NCBI GenBank assembly: GCA_963762085.1
Contig: CAVXJD010000003.1
Coordinates: 62,001 to 126,000 of the forward strand
Direction: 5' to 3'
Length of the DNA: 64,000 bases
Origin: DASQGA01 sp963762085
GTDB lineage: Bacteria; Actinomycetota; Thermoleophilia; Gaiellales; Gaiellaceae
The translations under genes and the position numbers were made by a program. Each line of letters starts with the position of its first letter. Positions within the stretch are counted from its first letter, which is position 1. Positions 41,736-48,526 of this stretch are shown here, one piece after another. The notes beneath the pieces are model-generated. The model searched no databases, was not told the DNA's origin, and was given only the letters and a program-made list of their open reading frames with translations.

Positions 41736-43718
41736 TCAGTGCCACGGAAAGCTGATCCGTGAGAGCATCACCCCGTACGGCGGGTCGGTCTCGTAGATGC
41801 CCGGAATCTCGACGATCAACGGATGCCAGCGCTCGCCCGTGAGACGAACCCGAATCGTGCCGCTCTTTGCGACCGAGAACCGCCGCTCACGTCGCCCATC
41901 GAGCCAGAGCGTCGCCGTCGTCGGACGGGCAGCGGCGAAGTCGAGCGTCAGGAGGCCCGGGCCCCACACCCAGAATGGTGCCTGGGGCTCGCTGGTTCGC
42001 CGATCGATCCAGCCACGGCAGAAATAGGGCTTCTCTCGTGCCGGCTCGCCGAAGGGGTTCGACAGGTTCGCGCGGCCGTTCGGTTCGAGCAGCGTGACGG
42101 CGCCATCCCGGACCTCCGGCAAATAGCCGGCCGCGAGCGCCCCCCGCCACGCGAACCATCCGCCTGCGACGCCGCTCCGAAAGAGTCCGCGGTGAAACAG
42201 GAGCTGCTCAACACCCAGCGCATCGAGCCGGTCGCGGTCCCCGTCGAGCCAGACGCCGCAGGACAGTCGCCCGAAGCGGTAGTAGAAGTCGAAGGCCGGC
42301 TCCGGCGCCAGGGTCGAGTAGCCGGTCGGTCTCTCGCGCCTTGCTTGGAGTGTGTAGAGGTCGTACACCGATCCTTCCTGCCGGCCCGGCTCGAACGGCG
42401 GCACCTCGAGGATCCGGCCGGGGGAGGAGCGGCGGGCGGCGGCGTAGGCGTCGTTCGAGCCGTCGGCCGGGGTCGGGGCGAAGGGCATCACCGTGAGATC
42501 GGCGGCCACGAGCAGAAAGGCAGCCGCACCGGCCAAAGCTTGTCGCCTCGAGACGCGCTCGAGGAGCGCCGCGAGCGCGAAGGCCGCGAGCGCCGCCAAC
42601 GCCAGGTCCGCGATCGGCATGAACCGCCCGGGGACGCGGACGCTCTGGAGCGGCGGCACGATCGATCGAAGCGGAGCGTAGAGCGGCAGGTTCGTTCCGA
42701 AGGCGATCAGGATGGGAACGACCGCCGCGAGCCCGAGCAGGATCCCGAGGCCACGACGGGCTTGCAGGAGCACCACCAGCCCTACGACAGCGAGCGCGAG
42801 GGTCAGCCAGCCGAGATAGACGAGCTCCTCGCTCGGGGCGGTGTGGAAACGGTTCAGGAAGTCGAGCGCCTCCGCCGAGTAGGCATCCACATTCGAGAGG
42901 GATCGCCGCTCCGCAAGCCTCGAGCCTTCGACCACGGTGTAGCGGAGGGCGAGCCCGACCGCAGCGGTGGCGACGACGCCCCCGGCCACCCAGACGGCGG
43001 GCAGCGGGCGGTAACGCACGCCGGCGTAGGCCGCGACGAACGGGAGCGTCCCAAGGGCGAGATGGAGCTGACCGGAGAGCGGGAACGACACGAGCGCGAC
43101 GGCCGCGAGGACTCCCCACGCATGCGCATGCCTCCGTGTCCGTGCCGCGCGCGCCCGCTCGACTGCCAGGAGGCTGAGCGGAAGGACGATCGCGACCCAG
43201 CCGAGCAGATGGTCGGCACTCTGGGCAAGCCGGTAAGGGGCGATTGCGAACGCGAGCCCGCCCACGAGTGCGGGCACGAACGTGAGATCGAGTGCGCGGA
43301 GCCAGGCGTAGGCAAGGAGGCCGCCCGCGACCACTGTGGCCAGGAGCAACAGATTCCATGCGATCACGGGCCCGAAAAGAGCCTCGAGCGGCCAGAAGGG
43401 GAGGCCGAAGGGCCAGCCGCCGAGCGCGACCTGAGGCTCGACCAGCGGCTGAAAGCTGTACGGATCCCGCCAGGGTGCGTCCCAGGCCGCGAGCTGGTAG
43501 CCGAGGAGCCAGAAGCGGTAGACGACCTGGCCGTGATCTCCGGCCGCCGTCTCTCCGTATCCTTCGGCGCCGCCCGCGAGGTAGGCCGACCCGAACGAGG
43601 TGAGGCCGGGCCAGGCGGAGACCAGCGCAGCTGCGGTGTAGAGGAGTGCTACGAGGCCGAGCGGGCCGAAGCCAGGAGCTCGTCGAAATCGGGGAGCTCG
43701 TCGACCTCGTAGCGCCAT
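41736..43718 (-). CDS. large polytopic membrane protein, GT-C/YfhO-like
   Basis: A 660-aa protein with about 11-12 hydrophobic helices through residue 430 (for example LGLVALLYTAAALVSAWPG and LALAALAAFALAALLERVS) and a soluble C-terminal part of about 220 aa. An acidic DHGQVVYRFWLLGYQ loop after the first helix resembles the catalytic loop of GT-C glycosyltransferases. The donor and acceptor are unknown. The ATG at 43718 overlaps the end of the upstream selenoprotein by 70 nt; no better start was found that keeps the first helix. Confidence 0.72.
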   Translation of the reverse strand: MALRGRRAPRFRRAPGFGPLGLVALLYTAAALVSAWPGLTSFGSAYLAGGAEGYGETAAGDHGQVVYRFWLLGYQLAAWDAPWRDPYSFQPLVEPQVALGGWPFGLPFWPLEALFGPVIAWNLLLLATVVAGGLLAYAWLRALDLTFVPALVGGLAFAIAPYRLAQSADHLLGWVAIVLPLSLLAVERARAARTRRHAHAWGVLAAVALVSFPLSGQLHLALGTLPFVAAYAGVRYRPLPAVWVAGGVVATAAVGLALRYTVVEGSRLAERRSLSNVDAYSAEALDFLNRFHTAPSEELVYLGWLTLALAVVGLVVLLQARRGLGILLGLAAVVPILIAFGTNLPLYAPLRSIVPPLQSVRVPGRFMPIADLALAALAAFALAALLERVSRRQALAGAAAFLLVAADLTVMPFAPTPADGSNDAYAAARRSSPGRILEVPPFEPGRQEGSVYDLYTLQARRERPTGYSTLAPEPAFDFYYRFGRLSCGVWLDGDRDRLDALGVEQLLFHRGLFRSGVAGGWFAWRGALAAGYLPEVRDGAVTLLEPNGRANLSNPFGEPAREKPYFCRGWIDRRTSEPQAPFWVWGPGLLTLDFAAARPTTATLWLDGRRERRFSVAKSGTIRVRLTGERWHPLIVEIPGIYETDPPYGVMLSRISFPWH

Positions 43719-44113
43719 GCAGCGAGGATCATGCCGTCTCCGTCGAGCAGGAAGGCGGATCGCTCGGACACCCGCTCGAGGCCGCGGTAGTTGAAAGCGT
43801 TGTCGAACGCGTCGACAGCGTGGCCGTTCCAGTCGGAGAGCAGGGGGACGTTGATGTCGAGCGCCTCGCGCCAGGCGCGGTGCGACCAGGGACTGTCCCG
43901 CGAGATCCCGAAGACCGACGTGCCCGCCGCTTCGAATTCGGCTCTCCTGTCACGCAGGAGGACGAGCTCGTCAGTTCAGGTGCTCGACCAGTCGAAGAGA
44001 TAGAAGAGGAGCAGGACTCGCTCTCCCTCGGCCGGAAGGTCTCGAAGCCGGACACGCTCGTTCGTCGCGAGCCAAACCTCCACGTCGCGTGGGCGCTCCC
44101 CTGCGGAAATCAC
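43649..44113 (-). CDS. selenocysteine-containing peroxiredoxin (AhpC/TSA family)
   Basis: A thioredoxin-fold peroxiredoxin of 154 residues if UGA codon 46 (43976-43978) is read as selenocysteine. Before it: RVLLLFYLFDWSST; directly after, in the same frame: TDELVLLRDRRAEFEAAG, VFGISRDSPWSHRAW, VPLLSDWNGHAVDAF and FLLDGDGMILAAWRYE. UGA is exactly where the peroxidatic Cys lies in AhpC/TSA proteins (xxxCTDEL). A 6-bp hairpin (43944-43960, loop CGUGA) begins 15 nt after UGA, within the bacterial SECIS range. The GTG start overlaps the upstream ligase stop (GTGA). The role would be peroxide reduction. Confidence 0.88.
43944..43960 (-). promoter_or_regulatory. candidate bacterial SECIS hairpin in peroxiredoxin mRNA
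   Basis: On the mRNA strand CUCCUG and CAGGAG pair perfectly around the loop CGUGA. The loop begins 21 nt after the UGA, inside the usual 16-37 nt window, and has a G among its first two bases, as SelB-bound hairpins do. G-U pairs may extend the stem. Confidence 0.6.
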
Positions 44114-45312
44114 GCCGTTACCGGCGGGCCGACTTGCTCCGTCACGTCGGCGATCTCGCTGACGACCTCGGCCAGGTCGCGATTCGCGTTCCAGACGCGG
44201 AGCTGGCGGTCGGCTCCGTTCCCGCGCTCCAGGATCTGGCGTATCCCTTCCAGCTCGCGCTCGGAGCCGAGCTCGCGTGCGTGCGGCTCGATGTCGCGGA
44301 GGGTGCGCCGCACGAGCTGCGCGACGGGGACGCGGTTCCTGCGACCGGTTGCGAGGTCCATGACGGGCGCTTCGAGGCCGTAGCGCGCGGCGAGCCACTT
44401 GTTCTCGGTCACCAGGATTCGATGGTAGGAAGGAAGCTCGTGGCCGGCGTCGTAGCGCTCGGAGTAGAGCTTGACAATGCCCTGGATGTAGGCGGCCAGG
44501 GCGACCGCCTCCTCGACGCGCGTGACCGCGTCCATGATCCGCACCTCCACGGTGCCGAAGCGCGGGTGGAGCCTCACGTCCCACCAAATGTGGGTGTAGT
44601 CGGCGATGCAGCCCGTCTTTTCGAGTTGACCCACCACTTCGGCGAAGTCCGCATAATCCCGGAAGCGGGGCGGGGGGCCCGAACGCGGGAACGCGGCGAA
44701 GATCATCTGGCGGCTCGAGGAGAGGCCCGTCGGCTCTCCGCGCCAGAAGGGCGAGTTGCCCGAGAGCGCGAGGAGATCCGTCAAGTGGACGAGGAGGGCG
44801 CTCTGGATTTTGATCGCCTTCTCCGGGTCGTCGATCCCGACATGAACGTGCATCCCGAAGATGAGCTCTCGCCGTGCCACGTACTGGAGCTGGTCCACGA
44901 GGTTTCGGTAGCGGTCGCGGGCCGTGATCCGTTGGCGTTCGAAGAGGCTAAAGGGATGGGTGCCGGCCGAGCCGACTCGAAGGCCTCGCGTCCGACCGAT
45001 CTCCGTCACGTGTGCCCGCAGCTTGCGGAGCTCCGTGTCGACCTCAGGGACGGTCTTGCAGACGGGCGTTGCGATCTCGAGGACGGACTGCATGAGCTCA
45101 GGCGCGATGCGCTTTTCGAACTCGCTGCCCGCTGTGGCGCTCAGGATCGTGTCGACGTGCTGAACGAGATCGAACGTTTCGGTGTCGAGCAGCATGTACT
45201 CCTCCTCGACACCGAGGGTGTACGGGTCGCTCTTGCCGAAGTTGTGGTCGAGCACGCTGCCACCCTCGGCGAAGCTCTTACCGGTGATCGTGGCGGGATA
45301 GATCTGCTTCAC
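44110..45312 (-). CDS. YbdK-type carboxylate-amine ligase (glutamate-cysteine ligase GCS2 family)
   Basis: A 400-aa ATP-dependent ligase. LGVEEEYMLLDTETFDLV near residue 35, FGMHVHVGIDDPEKAI in the middle and FGTVEVRIMDAVTRVEEAVAL near the C-terminus are GCS2 motifs. Members make gamma-glutamylcysteine weakly or other amide products. Coupling to a peroxiredoxin suggests a low-molecular-weight thiol link. The GTG is 7 nt after TACAGT. Confidence 0.87.
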   Translation of the reverse strand: MKQIYPATITGKSFAEGGSVLDHNFGKSDPYTLGVEEEYMLLDTETFDLVQHVDTILSATAGSEFEKRIAPELMQSVLEIATPVCKTVPEVDTELRKLRAHVTEIGRTRGLRVGSAGTHPFSLFERQRITARDRYRNLVDQLQYVARRELIFGMHVHVGIDDPEKAIKIQSALLVHLTDLLALSGNSPFWRGEPTGLSSSRQMIFAAFPRSGPPPRFRDYADFAEVVGQLEKTGCIADYTHIWWDVRLHPRFGTVEVRIMDAVTRVEEAVALAAYIQGIVKLYSERYDAGHELPSYHRILVTENKWLAARYGLEAPVMDLATGRRNRVPVAQLVRRTLRDIEPHARELGSERELEGIRQILERGNGADRQLRVWNANRDLAEVVSEIADVTEQVGPPVTA

Positions 45313-45352
45313 GGCCTTGACTGTATCCCGCTCGTGCGGCCGAATCGACCGC

Positions 45353-45745
45353 TCAGGTCTCGTGCGACAGAACGGCGTCGGCTTCGATCTCCACGAGCCA
45401 GCGTGGATCCACGAGCTCTTTGACGGTCAGCGTCGTGTTCGCTGGGCGGATGTCGGAGAACGCCTCGCCGTGCGCGCGCCCGACTTCCTCGAAGTCTTCC
45501 GTCCGTACGAGATAGACGCGCGTTCGCACGACGTCCGCCAGCGAGCCGCCCGCCTCCTGCAGAGCCCGCTCGACGATTTCGAGACAACGCTTTGCCTGCG
45601 AGTAGGCGTCAGGAGGAGGATCGCTGCCGTCCGCCATGATCGGGGCGCAGCCGGCGATCCAGACCTGGGTTCCGACCTGGACCGCACGCGAATAGCCGAC
45701 CACGGGCTCGTAGGGCGATCCGGAGGAGATCAGACGCCTGTGCAA
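45353..45745 (-). CDS. RidA/YjgF family protein
   Basis: A 130-aa trimeric-fold protein. It has GYSRAVQVGTQVWIAGCAP, LADVVRTRVYL with the conserved Arg of RidA deaminases, and RPANTTLTVKELVDPRWLVE near the end. RidA proteins hydrolyse reactive enamines from PLP enzymes; substrate range varies. The TTG start at 45745 is preceded by TAC/TAG boxes shared with the divergent serine hydrolase. Confidence 0.88.
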   Translation of the reverse strand: MHRRLISSGSPYEPVVGYSRAVQVGTQVWIAGCAPIMADGSDPPPDAYSQAKRCLEIVERALQEAGGSLADVVRTRVYLVRTEDFEEVGRAHGEAFSDIRPANTTLTVKELVDPRWLVEIEADAVLSHET

Positions 45746-45766
45746 GCGCGTCTAGTATCGCTTTCC

Positions 45767-46579
45767 GTGCCGCCGCTTGCCGCTATCGACGAGTGGGGTG
45801 CCGGGCACGCGGCGGCCGGGGTCGTTCGGGGCGGCCGAGTGGTCGCGACGCACGGCGAGCGAGAGCACGTCTTTCGCTGGGCGTCGATCACGAAGCTTCT
45901 GACAGCAAGCGCGGTCCTCGTGGCGGCGGAGGAGGGCATCGTCGACTTCGACGAGCCGGCCGGCCCGGAGGGCTCCACGATTCGACATCTGCTCGCGCAT
46001 GCGTCCGGCTTGCCGTTCGAGGGTCTCGATCCGATTGCCCGCCCGGGCGAGAGGCGGATTTATTCCAACACGGGCTACGAGGTCCTCGGCGCCTTCGTCG
46101 TCGAACGTGCCGAGATGGCCTTCGCTGACTATCTCCGAGAAGCAATCCTGGCGCCCCTCGCAATGAACGCGACCCGGCTGCAAGGGTCACCGGCTTCGGA
46201 ATGTCATGGACCGCTTGACGACTTGCTTCTCTTCGCGCGGGAGCTCCAGGCGCCGTCGTTCGTCGCGCCGGAGACGTTCCAGGAAGCGACGCAGACGGCG
46301 TTCCCCGGGCTCGTCGGGGTGCTCCCGGGGTTCGGGCGACAGGATCCGATGGACTGGGGTCTCGGGTTCGAGTTGAAGGACGCGAAGAGCCCGCATTGGA
46401 CGGGGACTCGAAACTCGCCCCGGACCTTCGGCCACTTTGGCGGTTCCGGGACCTTTCTGTGGGTCGATCCGGAACCCGGCCTCGCGACCGCATGCCTCAC
46501 CGACCGGGAGTTCGGCGAGTGGGCGCTCGAGGCATGGCCTGCCCTGTCGGACGCGGTGCTGTCGGATTCTGGTGCCTAG
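45767..46579 (+). CDS. serine hydrolase of the beta-lactamase (class C/EstB-like) family
   Basis: A 270-aa penicillin-recognising serine hydrolase. The SxxK motif is WASITKLLTA, the Tyr motif YSNTGYEVLG and the third motif HFGGSGTFLW. No signal peptide is visible, so it is probably a cytoplasmic esterase or peptidase rather than an antibiotic resistance enzyme. It is shorter than AmpC (about 360 aa). The GTG is 8 nt after TAGTAT. Confidence 0.87.
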   Translation: MPPLAAIDEWGAGHAAAGVVRGGRVVATHGEREHVFRWASITKLLTASAVLVAAEEGIVDFDEPAGPEGSTIRHLLAHASGLPFEGLDPIARPGERRIYSNTGYEVLGAFVVERAEMAFADYLREAILAPLAMNATRLQGSPASECHGPLDDLLLFARELQAPSFVAPETFQEATQTAFPGLVGVLPGFGRQDPMDWGLGFELKDAKSPHWTGTRNSPRTFGHFGGSGTFLWVDPEPGLATACLTDREFGEWALEAWPALSDAVLSDSGA

Positions 46580-46941
46580 TCCGTGAAGAGCGGGCGGACG
46601 ATCTCGTCGAAGGTCTCCCGGTCGCAGCTCGCGACGACGGCGGGCGTCATGCCCCTGACGGTCGCCGTTCGCGGCACGTCCATGACCAGTCCGACCTCGC
46701 CGAAGTAGTCGCCGGGGCGGAGGAGGTTTCGCTGGCCGCGCTCGGCCTGGGAGACGCTGAGGAGGCCGGAAAGGACGACGTAGAAGCGATCACCCGGCTC
46801 CCCTTCGGCGACGACCTGCTGTCCCGGGCCGACGGCGTGGCGCTCCATGCGCTCGCCAAGCTTCGCGAGCGTTTCGCCCGGGAGCCCCGCCAGAAGCTCG
46901 ACCCGCGCAAGCTCGTGCGCGGTCGCGGACTGGTGCCTCAC
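46576..46941 (-). CDS. single-domain cyclic nucleotide-binding protein
   Basis: A 121-aa cNMP-binding beta-roll: VELLAGLPGETLAKLGERME, EGEPGDRFYVVLSGLLSV, RPGDYFGEVGLVMDVPRTAT. As with its paralogue at 7706-8128, there is no effector domain. The GTG at 46941 overlaps the stop of the small upstream ORF as GTGA, indicating coupled translation. Confidence 0.83.
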   Translation of the reverse strand: MRHQSATAHELARVELLAGLPGETLAKLGERMERHAVGPGQQVVAEGEPGDRFYVVLSGLLSVSQAERGQRNLLRPGDYFGEVGLVMDVPRTATVRGMTPAVVASCDRETFDEIVRPLFTD

Positions 46942-47093
46942 TCGTCGGGTTGGGAACCTGGCGAGGCGACGCCATCCGGGTCTTCAGGTCCCGGTCCGCG
47001 TTGCGCCTCCTCTTCCCGGCGTCGCTCGAGGGAGGAGTTCTCTTCCTCTTCGCTCGGGGCCGGACCCTCGGCGTTCGGCTCGATCTCGCTCAT
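46938..47093 (-). CDS. small acidic hypothetical protein (51 aa)
   Basis: A 51-residue, highly acidic and probably disordered peptide (SEIEPNAEGPAPSEEEENSS and RRREEEAQRGPGPEDPD). It is supported by a leaderless start, TAGAAT then 6 nt then ATG, and by GTGA coupling to the cNMP gene. No family is recognised. It may be an anti-sigma-like or scaffold peptide, or act only as a leader. Confidence 0.6.
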   Translation of the reverse strand: MSEIEPNAEGPAPSEEEENSSLERRREEEAQRGPGPEDPDGVASPGSQPDE

Positions 47094-47102
47094 GGATTCA
47101 TT

Positions 47103-47270
47103 CTAGGAGGGTTTGACGAAACGCAGCAGTGCCGTCGGGCCGCGCTGCTCGCCCCGATGCTGCGTCCTCAGTCGCTTCGATAGCGCTGCTATCGGCGCTC
47201 TCTCCGTCCTTACTCTGGGAGAACGACCAGCGCACCCCGACGACGACGACGTTTCACCGATCCCTCCTAG
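47103..47270. repeat. dispersed inverted-repeat element copy B
   Basis: A 168-bp element with terminal inverted repeats CTAGGAGGG (47103-47111) and CCCTCCTAG (47262-47270), further paired arms (GAAACG/CGTTTC and CGTCGGG/CCCGACG), and a central palindrome CGATAGC-GCT-GCTATCG (47178-47194). It is related along its length to copy C. It lies between two divergent genes and touches the -10 box of the small acidic ORF. It has no coding content. Confidence 0.85.
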
Positions 47271-47310
47271 TGACGGAGCCGAGCCGGCCCAGCCTGGATA
47301 ACGTGCGCGC

Positions 47311-47814
47311 GTGGGCGAGCTCGACGGCTGGAAACACTGTCCGCGCTGCGGGTCGGACCTGCGCTCGGAACCCGGCTCGGTGCGCTGCGACTCATGCGGG
47401 CTCGTCGCCTACGCGAAGCCTGCGCCGGCCATCTGCGGGCTTGTCGTCGACGACGAAGGACGGGTCCTCCTCGGCCGGCGAGCGCACGAGCCGGCGGCGG
47501 GGCGCTGGGACATCCTGGGGGGCTTCATGAACGAGGACGAGCAGCCACTCGAGACGCTCAGGCGCGAGCTGCGGGAGGAAACGGGGCTTGACGTCGAGCC
47601 CGGCGTGTTCGTCGGCGTCGTCGCCGACAGCTACGGAGACGAGGGCAACGCCACGCTCAACCTGTGCTGGACGGCCACGATCGTTTCCGGCTACGCGGCA
47701 CCCTCCGACGATGTCTCCGAGCTCCGCTGGTTCGAGCCGGACGAGCTCCCCGGCGACGAGGAGCTCGCCTTCTCGAATACGGCAGAGCTGCTGCGCGCCT
47801 GGCAAAACAGCTAG
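47311..47814 (+). CDS. NUDIX hydrolase with N-terminal zinc ribbon
   Basis: A 167-aa protein. A four-Cys zinc ribbon (HCPRCGS and RCDSCGL) precedes a NUDIX domain whose box is GGFMNEDEQPLETLRRELRE + ET. The layout resembles NudC-type (NADH pyrophosphatase) or ADP-ribose hydrolases, but the NudC SQPWPFPxS motif is absent. It cleaves a nucleoside-diphosphate linked compound. The GTG is 6 nt after TAACGT. Confidence 0.87.
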   Translation: MGELDGWKHCPRCGSDLRSEPGSVRCDSCGLVAYAKPAPAICGLVVDDEGRVLLGRRAHEPAAGRWDILGGFMNEDEQPLETLRRELREETGLDVEPGVFVGVVADSYGDEGNATLNLCWTATIVSGYAAPSDDVSELRWFEPDELPGDEELAFSNTAELLRAWQNS

Positions 47815-47891
47815 CTAGGCCAGGAAGAGCAGCAAAATGGGCCAGACGGCCCATTGTCGCTCCCGGCTCCGCTGCCGATGATCGGATCATC

Positions 47892-48053
47892 GTGAGCGAT
47901 TCGCACGTGCACCGCATCGACGATTTCCTCCACGAGGAGTGGATCGATGTCTGGGCGGGCGAAGTAGTCGCTCAGGTTGAGGACTACCTCGCCAAGCACG
48001 CGGCGTTCCACGCCTTTCTCGAAGACGGTTCCGGCACCGCCGGAGCGGTCTAG
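47892..48053 (+). CDS. small hypothetical protein (53 aa)
   Basis: A 53-aa acidic peptide (SDSHVHRIDDFLHEEWIDVW, then GEVVAQVEDYLAKHAAFHAF), predicted mostly helical with His and Trp residues. Codon use matches neighbours and the frame is open back to 47664, but the family look begins at this GTG. It ends 3 nt from the convergent thioredoxin stop. No function can be assigned. Confidence 0.55.
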   Translation: MSDSHVHRIDDFLHEEWIDVWAGEVVAQVEDYLAKHAAFHAFLEDGSGTAGAV

Positions 48054-48370
48054 ACCTCGGCGAGACCCAGATTCCGCTCGAGCATGCCCTTGGGCTGGGC
48101 GCCCACGGCGGCCGCGGCCGGCTTGCCGTCGCGGAAGATGATGATCGTGGGAATGCTCATGACGCCGTAGCGCTGCGCGAGGGCAGGCTGCTCGTCGATG
48201 TTCACTTTTGCGATCCGAAGCTCACCGGATCGCTCCTCGGCGATCTGATCCAGGACCGGAGCGACGGCATGGCACGGGCCACACCACTCCGCCCAGAAGT
48301 CCACCACGACCGGCTGCTCGCTCTCGAGCACCTCGGCTTCGAATGTCGTCTCTGTCACTTCAGTAGTCAT
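48050..48370 (-). CDS. trxA: thioredoxin
   Basis: A 106-aa thioredoxin with the active site FWAEWCGPCHAVAPVL, the cis-Pro in MSIPTIIIFRDG and normal length. Both redox cysteines are ordinary Cys codons, unlike the Sec peroxiredoxin. The ATG follows AAAGGAGAACA, a strong ribosome site, so this gene is not leaderless. It may reduce the selenoperoxiredoxin, which is an inference. Confidence 0.96.
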   Translation of the reverse strand: MTTEVTETTFEAEVLESEQPVVVDFWAEWCGPCHAVAPVLDQIAEERSGELRIAKVNIDEQPALAQRYGVMSIPTIIIFRDGKPAAAAVGAQPKGMLERNLGLAEV

Positions 48371-48526
48371 TGTTCTCCTTTGGATTTTGGGGCCGGCCGC
48401 GAGCCACCCTCCGGCTTCAGCCTATTCCCGCTTTGCGCACGGGTGCTGCGCAGCTTGTGTCTAAAGCGTTAAACGACGAGGCGGATCAGGAAAATCCCGC
48501 TGCGGACCGGCCACTAGACTGGCCTC

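Noticed and set aside
41823..43712. 629-aa plus-strand ORF opposite the membrane protein
   Set aside because: Low-complexity Arg/Glu/Gly composition with no motif; the minus strand has coherent membrane helices.
43976..44587. ORF ending at the TGA inside the peroxiredoxin as a complete short protein
   Set aside because: The frame continues past the TGA with clear peroxiredoxin sequence, and the TGA replaces the catalytic Cys, so Sec decoding fits better.
46187..46941. Programmed frameshift as the cause of the two split genes
   Set aside because: No classical slippery heptamer and no family precedent at 1388-1394 or 29228-29240; error or mutation is simpler. (The shadow ORFs in this interval gave no support either.)
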